A stretch of DNA of 64,000 nucleotides, taken from assembly GCF_034377145.1 (NCBI RefSeq), contig NZ_CP139707.1:1187001-1251000 (forward strand), written 5' to 3'. Position numbers and translations under genes: made by a program. The notes under the pieces are model-generated. The model was not told where the DNA came from. It saw nothing but the letters and a program-made list of their open reading frames with translations, and did no database searches. This stretch comes from Sulfitobacter sp. OXR-159. GTDB lineage: Bacteria > Pseudomonadota > Alphaproteobacteria > Rhodobacterales > Rhodobacteraceae. Of this stretch, positions 10,673 to 20,260 are shown one piece after another (within the stretch, counting starts at the first letter, position 1; each line of letters starts with the position of its first letter).

Positions 10673-10988
10673 ATCTTACTCCATGTTGGACACGTGGGCG
10701 TGCCGCTTTTTGTCGACGGGATTGCCCCCGCCTTGTTGTTGTTGTCGCCCCAGAAAGAACATGAGCTTCACCAGCTAAACATAACAAAAAAAGCAATATT
10801 CAACCTATGATCGAAGCGTTCTTTCCAAACCGCATGGGCCATATCGAAACAGGTTTCCCAAAAATTGCAAGGGCGGACATGGCGCAAATATGACAAAGCG
10901 CGAACTGCCCGCGTCAGGTTTGACAGTCTCGTGACATTCGCCGTAGCGTCGGGCAAAATCTGCGCCAATAAAAACAACAGGGAAACAG
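10673..10988. promoter_or_regulatory. Divergent intergenic region of the transporter cluster
   Basis: 316 nt with no gene. It must hold the promoters for dppABC (minus) and for the ATPase/hydrolase operon (plus). AT-rich DNA around 10780-10810 is the likely minus-strand promoter zone, though no clean boxes are visible. A plus-strand candidate is TTGACA at 10920-10925, an 18-nt spacer and TAGCGT at 10944-10949, about 40 nt before the ATPase start. Confidence 0.4.
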
Positions 10989-12821
10989 ATGCTGGATCAC
11001 GCAAACGGGGCGCCAATCGCCCAAATTCAGGGCCTGCGCGTCGAATTTCAAACCAAAGATGGCCCCGTTGTCGGCGTCGAAGATGTCAGTTTCGACATCA
11101 ACCCCGGTGAGACGGTTTGCGTCGTCGGGGAATCGGGATCGGGCAAATCGGTGTCTTCGCTGTCGCTGATGCGGCTGGTCGAATACGGCGGCGGTGAAAT
11201 TGCAGGCGGGCGCCTTCTTTTTGAGCGTGGTGAAAAGGGGCAGGTCGATCTGGCGGCCAGCAGCGGCAGCCTCATGCGCAAGATTCGCGGCAATGAAATC
11301 GGCATGATCTTCCAAGAGCCGATGACCGCGCTGAACCCCGTTTTTACCATCGGCAAGCAGATGACCGAGGGCCTGCGCCTGCATCTGAACATGTCCCGGC
11401 AAGAGGCCGAGGAACGTGCGTTGGAATTGATGCAGCAGGTCCGCATCCCTGAGCCTGAGCGCCGGTTGAAGCAGTACCCGCATGAGCTTTCGGGCGGTAT
11501 GCGCCAGCGCGTGGTGATCGCCATGGCGCTGGCCTGCGAGCCGCGCCTGTTGATCGCGGATGAGCCCACCACCGCGCTCGACGTGACGATTCAGGCCGAA
11601 ATCCTCGCCCTGATGGACCGGCTAAAGCGCGAAACCGGCACGGCGGTGATGTTCATCACCCATGACATGGCCGTGGTGGCGCAGATGGCTGACCGGGTTG
11701 TCGTCATGTTCCGCGGCAAGAAGGTCGAGGAAGGCACCGTCGAGGAGATCTTTGAGAACCCGCAGCATCCCTATACCAAAGCGCTCTTGGCCGCCGTGCC
11801 GAAATTGGGCGAGATGACGGGCAAGCCATACCCTGAGCCGATGAAGCTTTTGGGCAGTGACGACAAGGAAATCGTTCCGATCAAGGGCCGCGAAGAGGTG
11901 CTCTTGTCAGTCAAGAACCTGACCACGCGCTTTCCGGTGCAGGGCGGTTTCCTGCGCCGCACCGTGGCCAATGTGCATGCGGTCGAAGACCTGTCCTTTA
12001 CGCTCAACAAAGGTCAGACGCTGAGCCTCGTTGGCGAATCGGGCTGTGGCAAATCCACCGCCGGACGGTCGATCCTGCGGCTGGTGGAGCCGATGTCGGG
12101 GGAGGTGAACCTTGACGGTGTCGACATCATGTCGCTGGACCAATCGGCCCTGCGCACCGCGCGGCTCGACATGCAGATGATCTTTCAGGATCCCTTCGCC
12201 TCGCTCAACCCGCAGATGCAGCTGGCCGATCAGGTGGCCGAGCCGATCCACAATTTCGCGACCCTCAAGGGGGCCGAAATTACCAAGCGGATCGAGATGC
12301 TCTTCGACCGGGTGGAATTGCCGCGCAGCTTCATGCGCCGCTTCCCGCATGAGCTGTCGGGTGGCCAACGCCAACGGGTCGCCATCGCCCGCGCGCTTGC
12401 GCTGAACCCCAAGCTGATCATCGCGGATGAAGCGGTCTCGGCTCTCGATGTGTCTGTGCAGGCGCAGGTGCTCAACCTGATGATGGAGCTTCAGGCCGAG
12501 ATGGAGCTGTCGTTCCTCTTCATCAGCCACGACATGGCGGTGGTGGAGCGGGTGAGCCATTACGTCGGCGTCATGTATCTGGGGCGCATCGTCGAGATGG
12601 GCTCGCGCCAGCGGGTGTTTGAGAACCCGCAGCACCCCTATACCCAAGCGCTGATGAAGGCCGTTCCGATCGCCGATCCGCGGCGCCGCAAGTCCGAGAA
12701 GGACTTGAACTTCAAACCGATTCCCTCGCCGATCCACCCTGTCAGCTATCGGGCCGAGCCTTCGGTCTACCGCGAAGTGGAGCCGGGGCACCATGTGCTG
12801 ACCACCGACAGTGGCTATTGA
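10989..12821 (+). CDS. Peptide ABC transporter ATPase with two fused nucleotide-binding domains (DppD-DppF type)
   Basis: Single 610-residue chain containing both ATPase halves of the importer. The first domain has Walker A GESGSGKS (residues 47-54), signature LSGGMRQR and Walker [13 protein letters not shown]; the second has [16 protein letters not shown] and [12 protein letters not shown]. Both are followed by the oligopeptide-type C-terminal segment ([16 protein letters not shown] and [16 protein letters not shown]) that marks peptide importers. The second Walker B carries Ala where Pro is usual (DEA rather than DEP). It is likely to serve the DppABC proteins encoded divergently, and it heads an operon with the hydrolase genes. 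Confidence 0.93.
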   Translation: MLDHANGAPIAQIQGLRVEFQTKDGPVVGVEDVSFDINPGETVCVVGESGSGKSVSSLSLMRLVEYGGGEIAGGRLLFERGEKGQVDLAASSGSLMRKIRGNEIGMIFQEPMTALNPVFTIGKQMTEGLRLHLNMSRQEAEERALELMQQVRIPEPERRLKQYPHELSGGMRQRVVIAMALACEPRLLIADEPTTALDVTIQAEILALMDRLKRETGTAVMFITHDMAVVAQMADRVVVMFRGKKVEEGTVEEIFENPQHPYTKALLAAVPKLGEMTGKPYPEPMKLLGSDDKEIVPIKGREEVLLSVKNLTTRFPVQGGFLRRTVANVHAVEDLSFTLNKGQTLSLVGESGCGKSTAGRSILRLVEPMSGEVNLDGVDIMSLDQSALRTARLDMQMIFQDPFASLNPQMQLADQVAEPIHNFATLKGAEITKRIEMLFDRVELPRSFMRRFPHELSGGQRQRVAIARALALNPKLIIADEAVSALDVSVQAQVLNLMMELQAEMELSFLFISHDMAVVERVSHYVGVMYLGRIVEMGSRQRVFENPQHPYTQALMKAVPIADPRRRKSEKDLNFKPIPSPIHPVSYRAEPSVYREVEPGHHVLTTDSGY

Positions 12822-12831
12822 AAGAAGACCC

Positions 12832-13995
12832 ATGACCGAACGCCTGACCCCGCTTGAGTTGATGACCAAACTCATTAGCTTTCCCACCGTGTCGCGGGAC
12901 ACCAACATCCCGCTGATCGACTGGGTGGCCGAGTACCTCGCCTCCCACGGGATCGAAAGCCACCGCTACGTCGATCCCGACCAGCCCAAACATGCGCTTT
13001 TCGCCCATGCGGGCCCGTGGGAGGAGGGGGCCGTCGTCCTGTCGGGCCATACCGATGTGGTGCCGGTCGACGGTCAGGCATGGGACACCGACCCTTTCAC
13101 CGTGACCGAGAAAGACGGCCGCTATTACGGGCGCGGCGCCTGCGACATGAAGGGCTTCGACGCGCTGGCGATCTGGGCTTTGGTCGAGGCGCATTATGCA
13201 GACGTCAAACGCCCCCTACAGATCGCGCTCAGCTTCGACGAAGAGATTGGTTGTACCGGCGCTCCGCCGATGATTCAGGCGATGCAGGGCGTGGTGCCCA
13301 AGGGCTCGGCGGTGATCGTGGGCGAGCCTTCGACCATGCAGGCGGTGACTGGCCACAAGGGCGGCATTGGCTTTAACACGCACCTCGTGGGCTTTGAGGT
13401 GCATTCCTCGCTGCTGCACACCGGGGTCAACGCGATCATGGCGGGCGCCAAGCTCATCGAATGGGCCAACGACGTGAACAGCGACAATATGGCCGCCAAG
13501 CCGACCGAGACGGCGGCGATGTTCGACCCGCCCTTCACCACCGCCCATGTCGGTGTGATCGAAGGCGGCACGGCCCACAACATCACCGCCAAGGACTGCA
13601 AATTCGCCATGGATTTCCGCGTGGTGCCGGGTGAAGACAAAGACAAATGGGGCACCGCCTACCTCAAGAAGGTCCGTGAGGTCGAAAAGCAGATGCAGGA
13701 CGTGGTGCCCGAAACCTATATCGAGACCTCGACCCGTTTCGACGTGCCCGCGCTGCAGCCCGAAAAGGACGGCGAGGCCGAGCAGATCGTGCGCCAGATC
13801 ACCGGCGACAATGCCAGCCACAAAGTGAGCTACGGCACCGAAGCCGGGCAGTTCCAAGAGGCAGGGTATTCCGCCGTGATCTGTGGGCCGGGCGACATCG
13901 CGCAGGCGCACCAGCCCAATGAATTCATCGACGTGGCGCAATTCGAGGCCGGTCACGACTTTATGCGCCGGCTGCTGACCCGCTTGCAGGGCTGA
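12832..13995 (+). CDS. argE: ArgE-like acetylornithine deacetylase (M20 metallopeptidase)
   Basis: Cytoplasmic zinc hydrolase of 387 residues. Di-zinc site motifs are in order: SGHTDVVPVDG, GRGACDMKG, DEEIGCTGA with the catalytic Glu pair, and a late AQAHQPNEF histidine. Overall it matches ArgE (N-acetyl-L-ornithine deacetylase). The start at 12832 follows GAAAGAAG, 10 nt after the ATPase stop. Its place after a peptide importer suggests that the real substrate may be an imported N-acyl amino acid instead of the arginine pathway intermediate; Rhodobacteraceae often make arginine through ArgJ, so a catabolic role is plausible. Confidence 0.8.
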   Translation: MTERLTPLELMTKLISFPTVSRDTNIPLIDWVAEYLASHGIESHRYVDPDQPKHALFAHAGPWEEGAVVLSGHTDVVPVDGQAWDTDPFTVTEKDGRYYGRGACDMKGFDALAIWALVEAHYADVKRPLQIALSFDEEIGCTGAPPMIQAMQGVVPKGSAVIVGEPSTMQAVTGHKGGIGFNTHLVGFEVHSSLLHTGVNAIMAGAKLIEWANDVNSDNMAAKPTETAAMFDPPFTTAHVGVIEGGTAHNITAKDCKFAMDFRVVPGEDKDKWGTAYLKKVREVEKQMQDVVPETYIETSTRFDVPALQPEKDGEAEQIVRQITGDNASHKVSYGTEAGQFQEAGYSAVICGPGDIAQAHQPNEFIDVAQFEAGHDFMRRLLTRLQG

Positions 13996-14014
13996 GCCAT
14001 CCCTGACAGACCTA

Positions 14015-14044
14015 GGGCAGGCCCCCCGCAGGGGCCTGTCCTTT
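14015..14044 (+). terminator. Intrinsic terminator after argE
   Basis: GGGCAGGCCCC and GGGGCCTGTCC form an 11-bp stem with one G-U pair, followed by TTT. It may partially separate the importer/argE message from the oxidase and hydrolase genes. Confidence 0.65.
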
Positions 14045-14091
14045 CCACGGCCGCCCGGTGCAGCCGCGCGGTCCCAGCCTCCGGGGTTCGC

Positions 14092-15438
14092 ATGTCCGTT
14101 TTTCCTATCACCCTTGCCACCCCTGCCAGCTACCCCCGCACCCCGCCGCGTGACAGCGAGGTGGTGGTCATCGGCGGTGGCGTGATCGGCGTCTGCACCG
14201 CCCTGTTTCTGGCGCGCGCCGGCAAACAGGTGACGCTGCTGGAAAAGGGCCGCATTGCCGCCGAACAATCCAGCCGCAACTGGGGCTGGATCCGCCAACA
14301 AGGGCGCGACCCGGATGAACTGCCGATCATGGTCGAAGCCGCGCGGCTTTGGCGCGAACTGGCCCCAGAGCTTGACCGCGACATCGGGCTGAAACAGACC
14401 GGCGTGACCTATCTGGCAAGCTCGGACGCCAAGATGCAAAGCTACGCGGACTGGCTGCCCCACGCCAAAGCCAATGGGATCGACAGCCGGTTAATGGACG
14501 CAGGCGAGGTGGCGGCGGCTTTTCCGGGGCTGAGCAAAGGCTACACCGGAGCATTGATCACCCCCTCCGACATGCGGGCCGAACCTTGGGTCGCGGTGCC
14601 AGCGCTGGCCGCCTTGGCCGTCAAAGAGGGCGTGCGCATCATCGAGAACTGCGCGGTGCGCAAGCTTGACCTCGCCGCGGGCCGCGTGGCGGGGGTGAGC
14701 ACCGAAGCGGGGGCGATCCGCACGACATCGGTGGTGCTGGCGGGCGGGGCATGGTCGGCGCTTTTCCTGCGCGCGCATGGCGTCACCCTGCCGCAGCTAT
14801 CCGTACGCGAAAGCGTGGTGGCGACCAACGTGCTGCCCGAGGTGCACGCCGGTGCCGTGGCCGAGGCGGGGCTGGCCTTTCGCCGCCGCGCTGATGGGGG
14901 GTATACGCTGGCTCCGGGGGCGGCGCCCGACCTCTATGTCGGGCCAGATGCCTTCCGCGCCCTGCGTCACTACCTCCCACAGTTGCGCGCCACCCCCTTT
15001 GGCCAGCGGCTGCGGATGTCCGCGCCTAAGGGCTTTCCTGACGCATGGCGCACCCCGCGCCAATGGGCCGCGGACAGCGTCAGCCCCTTTGAAGCGATGC
15101 GCATCCTTGATCCTGCCCCCGATCACCGCCGGTTGCGCCGCACGATCAAGCAGTTCGCAGCACTTTATCCCAAACTGCCACCCATCACGGCGCGCAATTC
15201 ATGGGCGGGCATGATCGACACAATGCCCGATATCGTGCCGGTGGTGGACAGTTGCGCCCAAATTCCGGGCCTTGTCATTGGCACCGGCATGTCGGGCCAC
15301 GGCTTTGGCATCGGGCCGGGCATGGGGCGGGTGCTGGCCGCACTGGTCATGGGCGATGCGCCGGGGCATGATCTGAGCAGATTTCGCGCCGACCGGTTCA
15401 GTGATGGCACGCCCATCCGCCCCGGTCCGGCGCTTTAA
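14092..15438 (+). CDS. FAD-dependent oxidoreductase of the DadA / glycine oxidase family
   Basis: A 448-residue DAO-fold flavoprotein. The Rossmann motif VVVIGGGVIGV (about residues 23-33) is followed by LLEKGRIAAEQSSRNWGWIRQQGRD, of which NWGWIRQQGRD is a recurring signature of bacterial D-amino-acid dehydrogenase-like enzymes. The C-terminal FAD-contact region reads GTGMSGHGFGIGPGMGR. It probably oxidises a D-amino acid or N-substituted amino acid to the keto acid. Acceptor and substrate are not deducible. Its position between hydrolases suggests action on products released from imported conjugates. Confidence 0.8.
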   Translation: MSVFPITLATPASYPRTPPRDSEVVVIGGGVIGVCTALFLARAGKQVTLLEKGRIAAEQSSRNWGWIRQQGRDPDELPIMVEAARLWRELAPELDRDIGLKQTGVTYLASSDAKMQSYADWLPHAKANGIDSRLMDAGEVAAAFPGLSKGYTGALITPSDMRAEPWVAVPALAALAVKEGVRIIENCAVRKLDLAAGRVAGVSTEAGAIRTTSVVLAGGAWSALFLRAHGVTLPQLSVRESVVATNVLPEVHAGAVAEAGLAFRRRADGGYTLAPGAAPDLYVGPDAFRALRHYLPQLRATPFGQRLRMSAPKGFPDAWRTPRQWAADSVSPFEAMRILDPAPDHRRLRRTIKQFAALYPKLPPITARNSWAGMIDTMPDIVPVVDSCAQIPGLVIGTGMSGHGFGIGPGMGRVLAALVMGDAPGHDLSRFRADRFSDGTPIRPGPAL

Positions 15439-15464
15439 CCCTATTGTTTCAAAGGACATAGCCC

Positions 15465-16631
15465 ATGCCGATCAAGAACCGTTTCGCAGAGACCCACGCC
15501 GAGATCACCGCATGGCGCCGCCACCTGCATCAGCACCCTGAACTGATGTTCGACCTGCCCGAAACCTCGAAATTCGTCGAAGACAAGCTGCGCGGCTTTG
15601 GCATCACCGACATCACCACCGGCATCGCTCAAACCGGCGTGGTCGCGGTGATCGAGGGGCAGAGCAACACATCAGGCCGCACCATCGGGCTGCGCGCCGA
15701 TATGGATGCGCTGCCGATCATGGAAGCGACGGGGCTGCCCTATGCCTCCAAGACCCCCGGCAAAATGCATGCCTGCGGCCATGACGGTCATACGGCGATG
15801 CTGCTGGGTGCTGCGCAATACCTTGCAGAGACGCGCAATTTCGATGGCCGCGTGGTGCTGATCTTCCAGCCTGCTGAAGAGGGCGGCGGCGGTGGCAGTG
15901 TCATGGTGCAAGAGGGGCTGATGGACCGCTGGGATATCGATGAGGTTTATGGCATGCATAATATGCCCGGCCATCCCACCGGGCATTTCGCAATCCGCGA
16001 GGGCGCGCTGCTGGCTGCGGCGGATGAGTTCAACATCACGCTGACGGGGCAGGGCGGCCATGCCGCGGCCCCGCATGAGGCTATCGACACCAACCTCGCT
16101 GCCGCCCATGTGTTGATCGCGCTGCAATCCATCGCCAGCCGCAACACCGACCCGCTGAAACAGGTCGTCGTCTCGGTCTGCACCCTGCGCAGCGACACCG
16201 ACAGCCACAACGTCCTGCCGCATCAGGTGCTTCTGCGCGGCACGGTGCGCACACTTGACCCCGCGGTGCAGGATTTGGCCGAGCAGCGCCTGCACGACCT
16301 CACCCGCCTCACGGCGGAAGCGCATCAATGCAAAGCAGAGATCGACTATCAGCGCGGCTATCCCGTCACGCGCAACCACAGCGACCACACTCGCTATGCC
16401 GCGGAGGCTGCCGACAAGATCACCCCCGGCACCGACCGCGACACCCCGCCCATCATGGCAGGCGAAGATTTTTCCTATATGCTCAACGCGCGACCGGGCG
16501 CCTATATCATGATCGGCAACGGCGATGGGGCGACGGTGCATCACCCGGCATATGACTTTGACGATGCCGCAATCCCGGCGGGTTGCTCATGGTTCGCGCA
16601 GGTGGTTGAGGACCGGCTAGCAAGGGCGTAA
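15465..16631 (+). CDS. M20 amidohydrolase (hippurate hydrolase / IAA-amino acid hydrolase family), copy 1
   Basis: Cytoplasmic amidohydrolase of 388 residues in the M20D group, which splits N-acyl amino acids such as hippurate. Key motifs: LRADMDALPI, HACGHDGHTAMLLG (metal ligands), QPAEEGGGGG with the catalytic Glu, GGHAAAPHEA in the dimerisation domain, and AGEDFSYML near the end. The next gene is a close paralogue with long identical stretches, including LGAAQYLAETRNFDG. RBS AAAGGA precedes the ATG. Likely co-transcribed with the flavoprotein gene 26 nt upstream. Confidence 0.88.
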   Translation: MPIKNRFAETHAEITAWRRHLHQHPELMFDLPETSKFVEDKLRGFGITDITTGIAQTGVVAVIEGQSNTSGRTIGLRADMDALPIMEATGLPYASKTPGKMHACGHDGHTAMLLGAAQYLAETRNFDGRVVLIFQPAEEGGGGGSVMVQEGLMDRWDIDEVYGMHNMPGHPTGHFAIREGALLAAADEFNITLTGQGGHAAAPHEAIDTNLAAAHVLIALQSIASRNTDPLKQVVVSVCTLRSDTDSHNVLPHQVLLRGTVRTLDPAVQDLAEQRLHDLTRLTAEAHQCKAEIDYQRGYPVTRNHSDHTRYAAEAADKITPGTDRDTPPIMAGEDFSYMLNARPGAYIMIGNGDGATVHHPAYDFDDAAIPAGCSWFAQVVEDRLARA

Positions 16632-16698
16632 GCATGTGGCAGATAAATGCGACTGCATGAAAATCAGCGCCAACCCAACTCCGGAGGATACTTCCCAA

Positions 16699-17862
16699 AT
16701 GCCCGTTAAGAACCGATTTGCCGAGCTGCATGACGACATCACCGCATGGCGCCGCGACCTGCATGAGAACCCCGAGATCCTGTTTGAGACCCACCGCACC
16801 TCGGCCACCGTGGCCGAGAAACTGCGCAGCTTCGGCTGCGATGAGGTCGTCGAGGGCATTGGCCGCACCGGCGTCGTCGGCGTGATCAAGGGCAAGGAAA
16901 CCGGATCGGGCAAGGTCATCGGGCTGCGCGCCGACATGGACGCGCTACCGATCCACGAACAGACCGGGCTTGACTATGCCTCCAAGACCGACGGCGCGAT
17001 GCATGCCTGCGGCCATGACGGCCACACCGCAATGCTGCTGGGGGCGGCGCAATATCTGGCCGAGACCCGCAATTTCGACGGCACCGTCGTGGTGATTTTC
17101 CAGCCCGCCGAAGAGGGCGGCGGTGGCGGTCGCGAGATGTGCGAAGACGGTATGATGGACCGTTTTGGCATCCAAGAAGTCTATGGGATGCACAACTGGC
17201 CGGGCATGCCCACGGGCTCTTTCGGCATCCGCCCGGGGTCTTTCTTTGCTGCCACGGACCAGTTCGACATCACCTTTGAGGGCCGCGGCGGCCATGCCGC
17301 CAAGCCGCATGAGACCGTCGACACAACCGTGATGGCCGCGCAGGCCGTGCTCGCGCTGCAAACCATCACATCGCGCAATGCCGACCCGGTGGAGCAGATC
17401 GTCGTCTCGGTCACCGCCTTTGAGACATCTTCCAAAGCCTTCAACGTGATCCCGCAGCGGGTGCAGATGAAAGGCACCGTGCGCACGATGTCGGCGGATA
17501 TGCGCAGCCTTGCCGAAAAGCGGATCAACGAGATTTGCAACGGCATCGCGGGCACCTTTGGCGGCACAGCGGATGTGACCTACCATCGCGGCTACCCGGT
17601 CATGGTGAACCACGAAGAGCAGACTGAGTTCGCCGCCGATGTGGCACGCTCAATCTCGGGCGATTGCGTCGAGGCGCCGTTGGTCATGGGGGGGGAAGAC
17701 TTCGCCTTCATGCTCGAAGAACGCCCCGGTGCCTATATCCTCGTCGGCAACGGCGACACGGCGGCGGTGCACCATCCGGAGTATAACTTTAACGATGAGG
17801 CGATCCCGGCAGGCTGTAGCTGGTGGGCGGGTATCGTCGAGCAGCGGATGCCCGCGGCCTGA
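16699..17862 (+). CDS. M20 amidohydrolase (hippurate hydrolase family), copy 2
   Basis: Tandem paralogue of the previous gene, 387 residues, with the same order of motifs: LRADMDALPIHEQ, HACGHDGHTAMLLG, QPAEEGGGGG, GGHAAKPHE and GGEDFAFML. The ATG at 16699 follows CCGGAGGA; an open frame reaches back to 16636 without a better site. Differences concentrate in the loop after the catalytic Glu and in the dimerisation domain, which suggests a split in substrate preference. The operon appears to end here at a strong terminator. Confidence 0.88.
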   Translation: MPVKNRFAELHDDITAWRRDLHENPEILFETHRTSATVAEKLRSFGCDEVVEGIGRTGVVGVIKGKETGSGKVIGLRADMDALPIHEQTGLDYASKTDGAMHACGHDGHTAMLLGAAQYLAETRNFDGTVVVIFQPAEEGGGGGREMCEDGMMDRFGIQEVYGMHNWPGMPTGSFGIRPGSFFAATDQFDITFEGRGGHAAKPHETVDTTVMAAQAVLALQTITSRNADPVEQIVVSVTAFETSSKAFNVIPQRVQMKGTVRTMSADMRSLAEKRINEICNGIAGTFGGTADVTYHRGYPVMVNHEEQTEFAADVARSISGDCVEAPLVMGGEDFAFMLEERPGAYILVGNGDTAAVHHPEYNFNDEAIPAGCSWWAGIVEQRMPAA

Positions 17863-17885
17863 TCCCACAATTGCTAATGTTGAAA

Positions 17886-17912
17886 GCGCGCCTCCCTCGG
17901 GGGCGCGTTTTT
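17886..17912. terminator. Terminator between M20 operon and lipopolysaccharide genes
   Basis: GCGCGCCTCC and GGGGGCGCG pair around CTC and are followed by TTTTT on the plus strand; the left side carries AAA, so it can also act for the convergent glycosyltransferase operon. Confidence 0.8.
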
Positions 17913-17923
17913 CTTTGGCGGGG

Positions 17924-18967
17924 TTAGCCGCGTTCCCAAAGCGCGTTATAGACGGCTTCGATCCCATCGGCCTCGGCCCGCGCGCTAAAGCGGTGTTCGG
18001 CCCAGTGGCGTGCGGCCTCTGACAGCGCGGTTTGGTCCTCTCGCTCAAGCAGGGAGAGCGCGGCCTGGGCCGCAGCCTCCGCCGCGCCAAGCGGCACGAC
18101 CTTGCCCACACGGCCACCATTCGAAAAGGCGCCGTAATATCCCGCATCGCTGCCCACGAAGGGCACGCCCGAGGCCAGCGCTTCGAGCGGGACCATGCCA
18201 TAGCCCTCGTAGCGCGGCAGTTGTACCACCAGCGACAGCGCGCGCATCAGTTTGGGCAGGTCGGCGGCCGGGTATTCGCCCACAAAAAGCAGCCGCTCCG
18301 CGAGGCCCGCCGCCTCGACCTGCGCCTTGAGCTTGGTCAGAAACGCCTCATGCTTGCCGCCCGCGCGGCCAATCACCAGCGCCACCGCGCCGGGGCGTTC
18401 GGGCAGCAGGCGCAGCATCGCCTCCACGAAAAGGTCGGTGCCTTTCTCGGGCCGAATGCGCCCCACGGTGGCGATGCCATGGGTGCCACCAAAGCCCAAT
18501 TGCTCCCACGCGGCGCCCCGGTTGGTGGCGGGAGAGAAGACATCGGTATCCACCCCATGCGGCACCACGGCGCGGACATGGGGCACGAACTCCGCCGCGC
18601 GTTCGGTCGTGGCGATGACCGCGTCCATTTGCCGGATCAGCCAGCGTGGATAGGCTGAATGCAGGCGCTGCGCGGCAGAGGTGAAGACGATCCGCATATT
18701 CGCCCCGCGCACATCGCGCAGCCAAAGCGCGCTACGCATCTCGGGGTTGCGGCGGACGTGCCAGATGGCGAAGGGGCGGTCTTGGGGGGGATGTTTTCGG
18801 GTGATCCGCCCTGCGGCGGCACGGGTCAGCGGTACCGGGCAGCCGGGCAGGGGTTGGCCCACCAACACCAACTCGTGCCGATTGACCTGTTGGCGCAGCA
18901 CATTGGCTGCCGTTGCCGAGACGCCGGTGAAATTGCGGTTGTAGTTGGTGACGAAAAGCTCAGGCAT
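17924..18967 (-). CDS. GT4-type glycosyltransferase, probably lipopolysaccharide core
   Basis: GT-B fold transferase of 347 residues. The C-terminal half has the nucleotide-sugar motifs VGRIRPEKGTDLFVEAM and the EX7E element in YEGYGMVPLEALASG. The N-terminus is short and starts NYNRNFTGVSATA. It overlaps kdtA by 8 nt, so translation is coupled and a role in adding the first sugar to Kdo is likely; in Rhizobium the mannosyltransferase LpcC does this, and this protein is a candidate for the same step. Sugar and acceptor are inference. Confidence 0.8.
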   Translation of the reverse strand: MPELFVTNYNRNFTGVSATAANVLRQQVNRHELVLVGQPLPGCPVPLTRAAAGRITRKHPPQDRPFAIWHVRRNPEMRSALWLRDVRGANMRIVFTSAAQRLHSAYPRWLIRQMDAVIATTERAAEFVPHVRAVVPHGVDTDVFSPATNRGAAWEQLGFGGTHGIATVGRIRPEKGTDLFVEAMLRLLPERPGAVALVIGRAGGKHEAFLTKLKAQVEAAGLAERLLFVGEYPAADLPKLMRALSLVVQLPRYEGYGMVPLEALASGVPFVGSDAGYYGAFSNGGRVGKVVPLGAAEAAAQAALSLLEREDQTALSEAARHWAEHRFSARAEADGIEAVYNALWERG

Positions 18968-20255
18968 CGGCGCTGTCCTCTCGCAGGCGCAGGGCCGTGA
19001 TCAGCCGCTCGGCAATACTGTCGAGTTTATCGGTCTGCGCTGCGGCATAGGTTTTCGACGCGGCCACACCGCTGGCGCGGGCAATATCGTTGCGCAAAAG
19101 ATCCGCCACACGGTCCGCCAAATCCTGCGTGCCCGCCACCAGACGCGCAGCGCCCGCAGCCTCCATCTCGGCAAAGGTCTCGGCGAAATTGGCGACATGG
19201 GTGCCCGAAAGCACCATCGCCCCGGCCTGCGCAACCTCATAGGGGTTATGCCCCCCGATCGGGTGTAGCGATCCGCCCAGAAAGACGATGTCGGACAGCG
19301 CGTACCAGGTGCCCAGCTCGCCCAATGTGTCGGCCAGATAGACCTGCTCGCGCGGCATGTCGCCCCGCGTCCGGCGGCCATGGGTCAATCCGACGCTGGC
19401 GATGAGACCGGCCACCTCGTCCCCGCGTTCCGGATGGCGGGGGACAAGGATCAGACATAGGTCGGGGACCTGTTCGAGCAGTTGCCGATGCGCCTCTAAT
19501 ACCGCTTTCTCCTCGCCCGGATGGGTGGAGGAGGCGATCCAGACCGGGCGCTCGCCCAAGGCCGCACGGGCCTGCGCGATGGTGTCATCGTCCTGCGGCA
19601 GGGGGCCTGCCATAGACTTGAGGTTGATCCCCGGAGCGACCCGATCGGCGGGCGCGTTGATGGTGGTCATGGCCCGCGCCATTGCGTCATTCTGCGTCAG
19701 GATCAGGTCAAACACACCAAAGAGAAACCCCGCCAGCGCGGGCTGTTTCTGCCAGCGTTCGATAGAGCGTTGCGAGAGGCGCGCGTTGATCAGCGCCATT
19801 GGCGTGCCACGCGCATGGGTCCGCTGCAGCATCTGCGGCCAAAGCTCGCTCTCGACGAAAAGCGCCGCGTCGGGTCGCCAATGGTTGAGGAACCGCTTTA
19901 GCGGGCCGGGGGCGTCGAGCGGGGCGAATTGATGCCGGCTGCGCGGCGGCAGGCGTCGGTCCACCAGCCGGGCCGAGGTCGCGGTGCCGGAGGTGATGAG
20001 GAAATGCGCCTGGGGCAGCGCGCGGCCCATCCGGTCAATCAGCGCCAAAACCGACAGGCTTTCCCCGACAGAGGCGGCGTGAAACCAGATCAGCGGCCCC
20101 TCGGGGCGCGGCTGGCTGGCGTGGCCAAGCTTTTCGCGCACGCGTTTCGGCTCAACCTCGGCCCGGCGCAGCTTGGCCATGGATTGCCGTCCGGCGATGG
20201 GCAGCATCAAAGTGCTTGCCGCGACCCATGCCCGGTAGAGGAACGGCGTGGTCAT
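18960..20255 (-). CDS. waaA: 3-deoxy-D-manno-octulosonic acid (Kdo) transferase
   Basis: Membrane-associated transferase that adds Kdo from CMP-Kdo to the lipid A precursor. Family marks: FHAASVGESLSVL with the catalytic Glu, FVESELWPQML, SSTHPGEEKAVL, PRHPERGDEV and the C-terminal LGGSLHPIGGHNPYE. Length 431 is normal; the first 20 residues form the N-terminal membrane anchor. Number of Kdo residues added cannot be told. Starts 5 nt after moaA stops and overlaps the glycosyltransferase gene. Confidence 0.93.
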   Translation of the reverse strand: MTTPFLYRAWVAASTLMLPIAGRQSMAKLRRAEVEPKRVREKLGHASQPRPEGPLIWFHAASVGESLSVLALIDRMGRALPQAHFLITSGTATSARLVDRRLPPRSRHQFAPLDAPGPLKRFLNHWRPDAALFVESELWPQMLQRTHARGTPMALINARLSQRSIERWQKQPALAGFLFGVFDLILTQNDAMARAMTTINAPADRVAPGINLKSMAGPLPQDDDTIAQARAALGERPVWIASSTHPGEEKAVLEAHRQLLEQVPDLCLILVPRHPERGDEVAGLIASVGLTHGRRTRGDMPREQVYLADTLGELGTWYALSDIVFLGGSLHPIGGHNPYEVAQAGAMVLSGTHVANFAETFAEMEAAGAARLVAGTQDLADRVADLLRNDIARASGVAASKTYAAAQTDKLDSIAERLITALRLREDSADA

Positions 20256-20260
20256 CGGGC

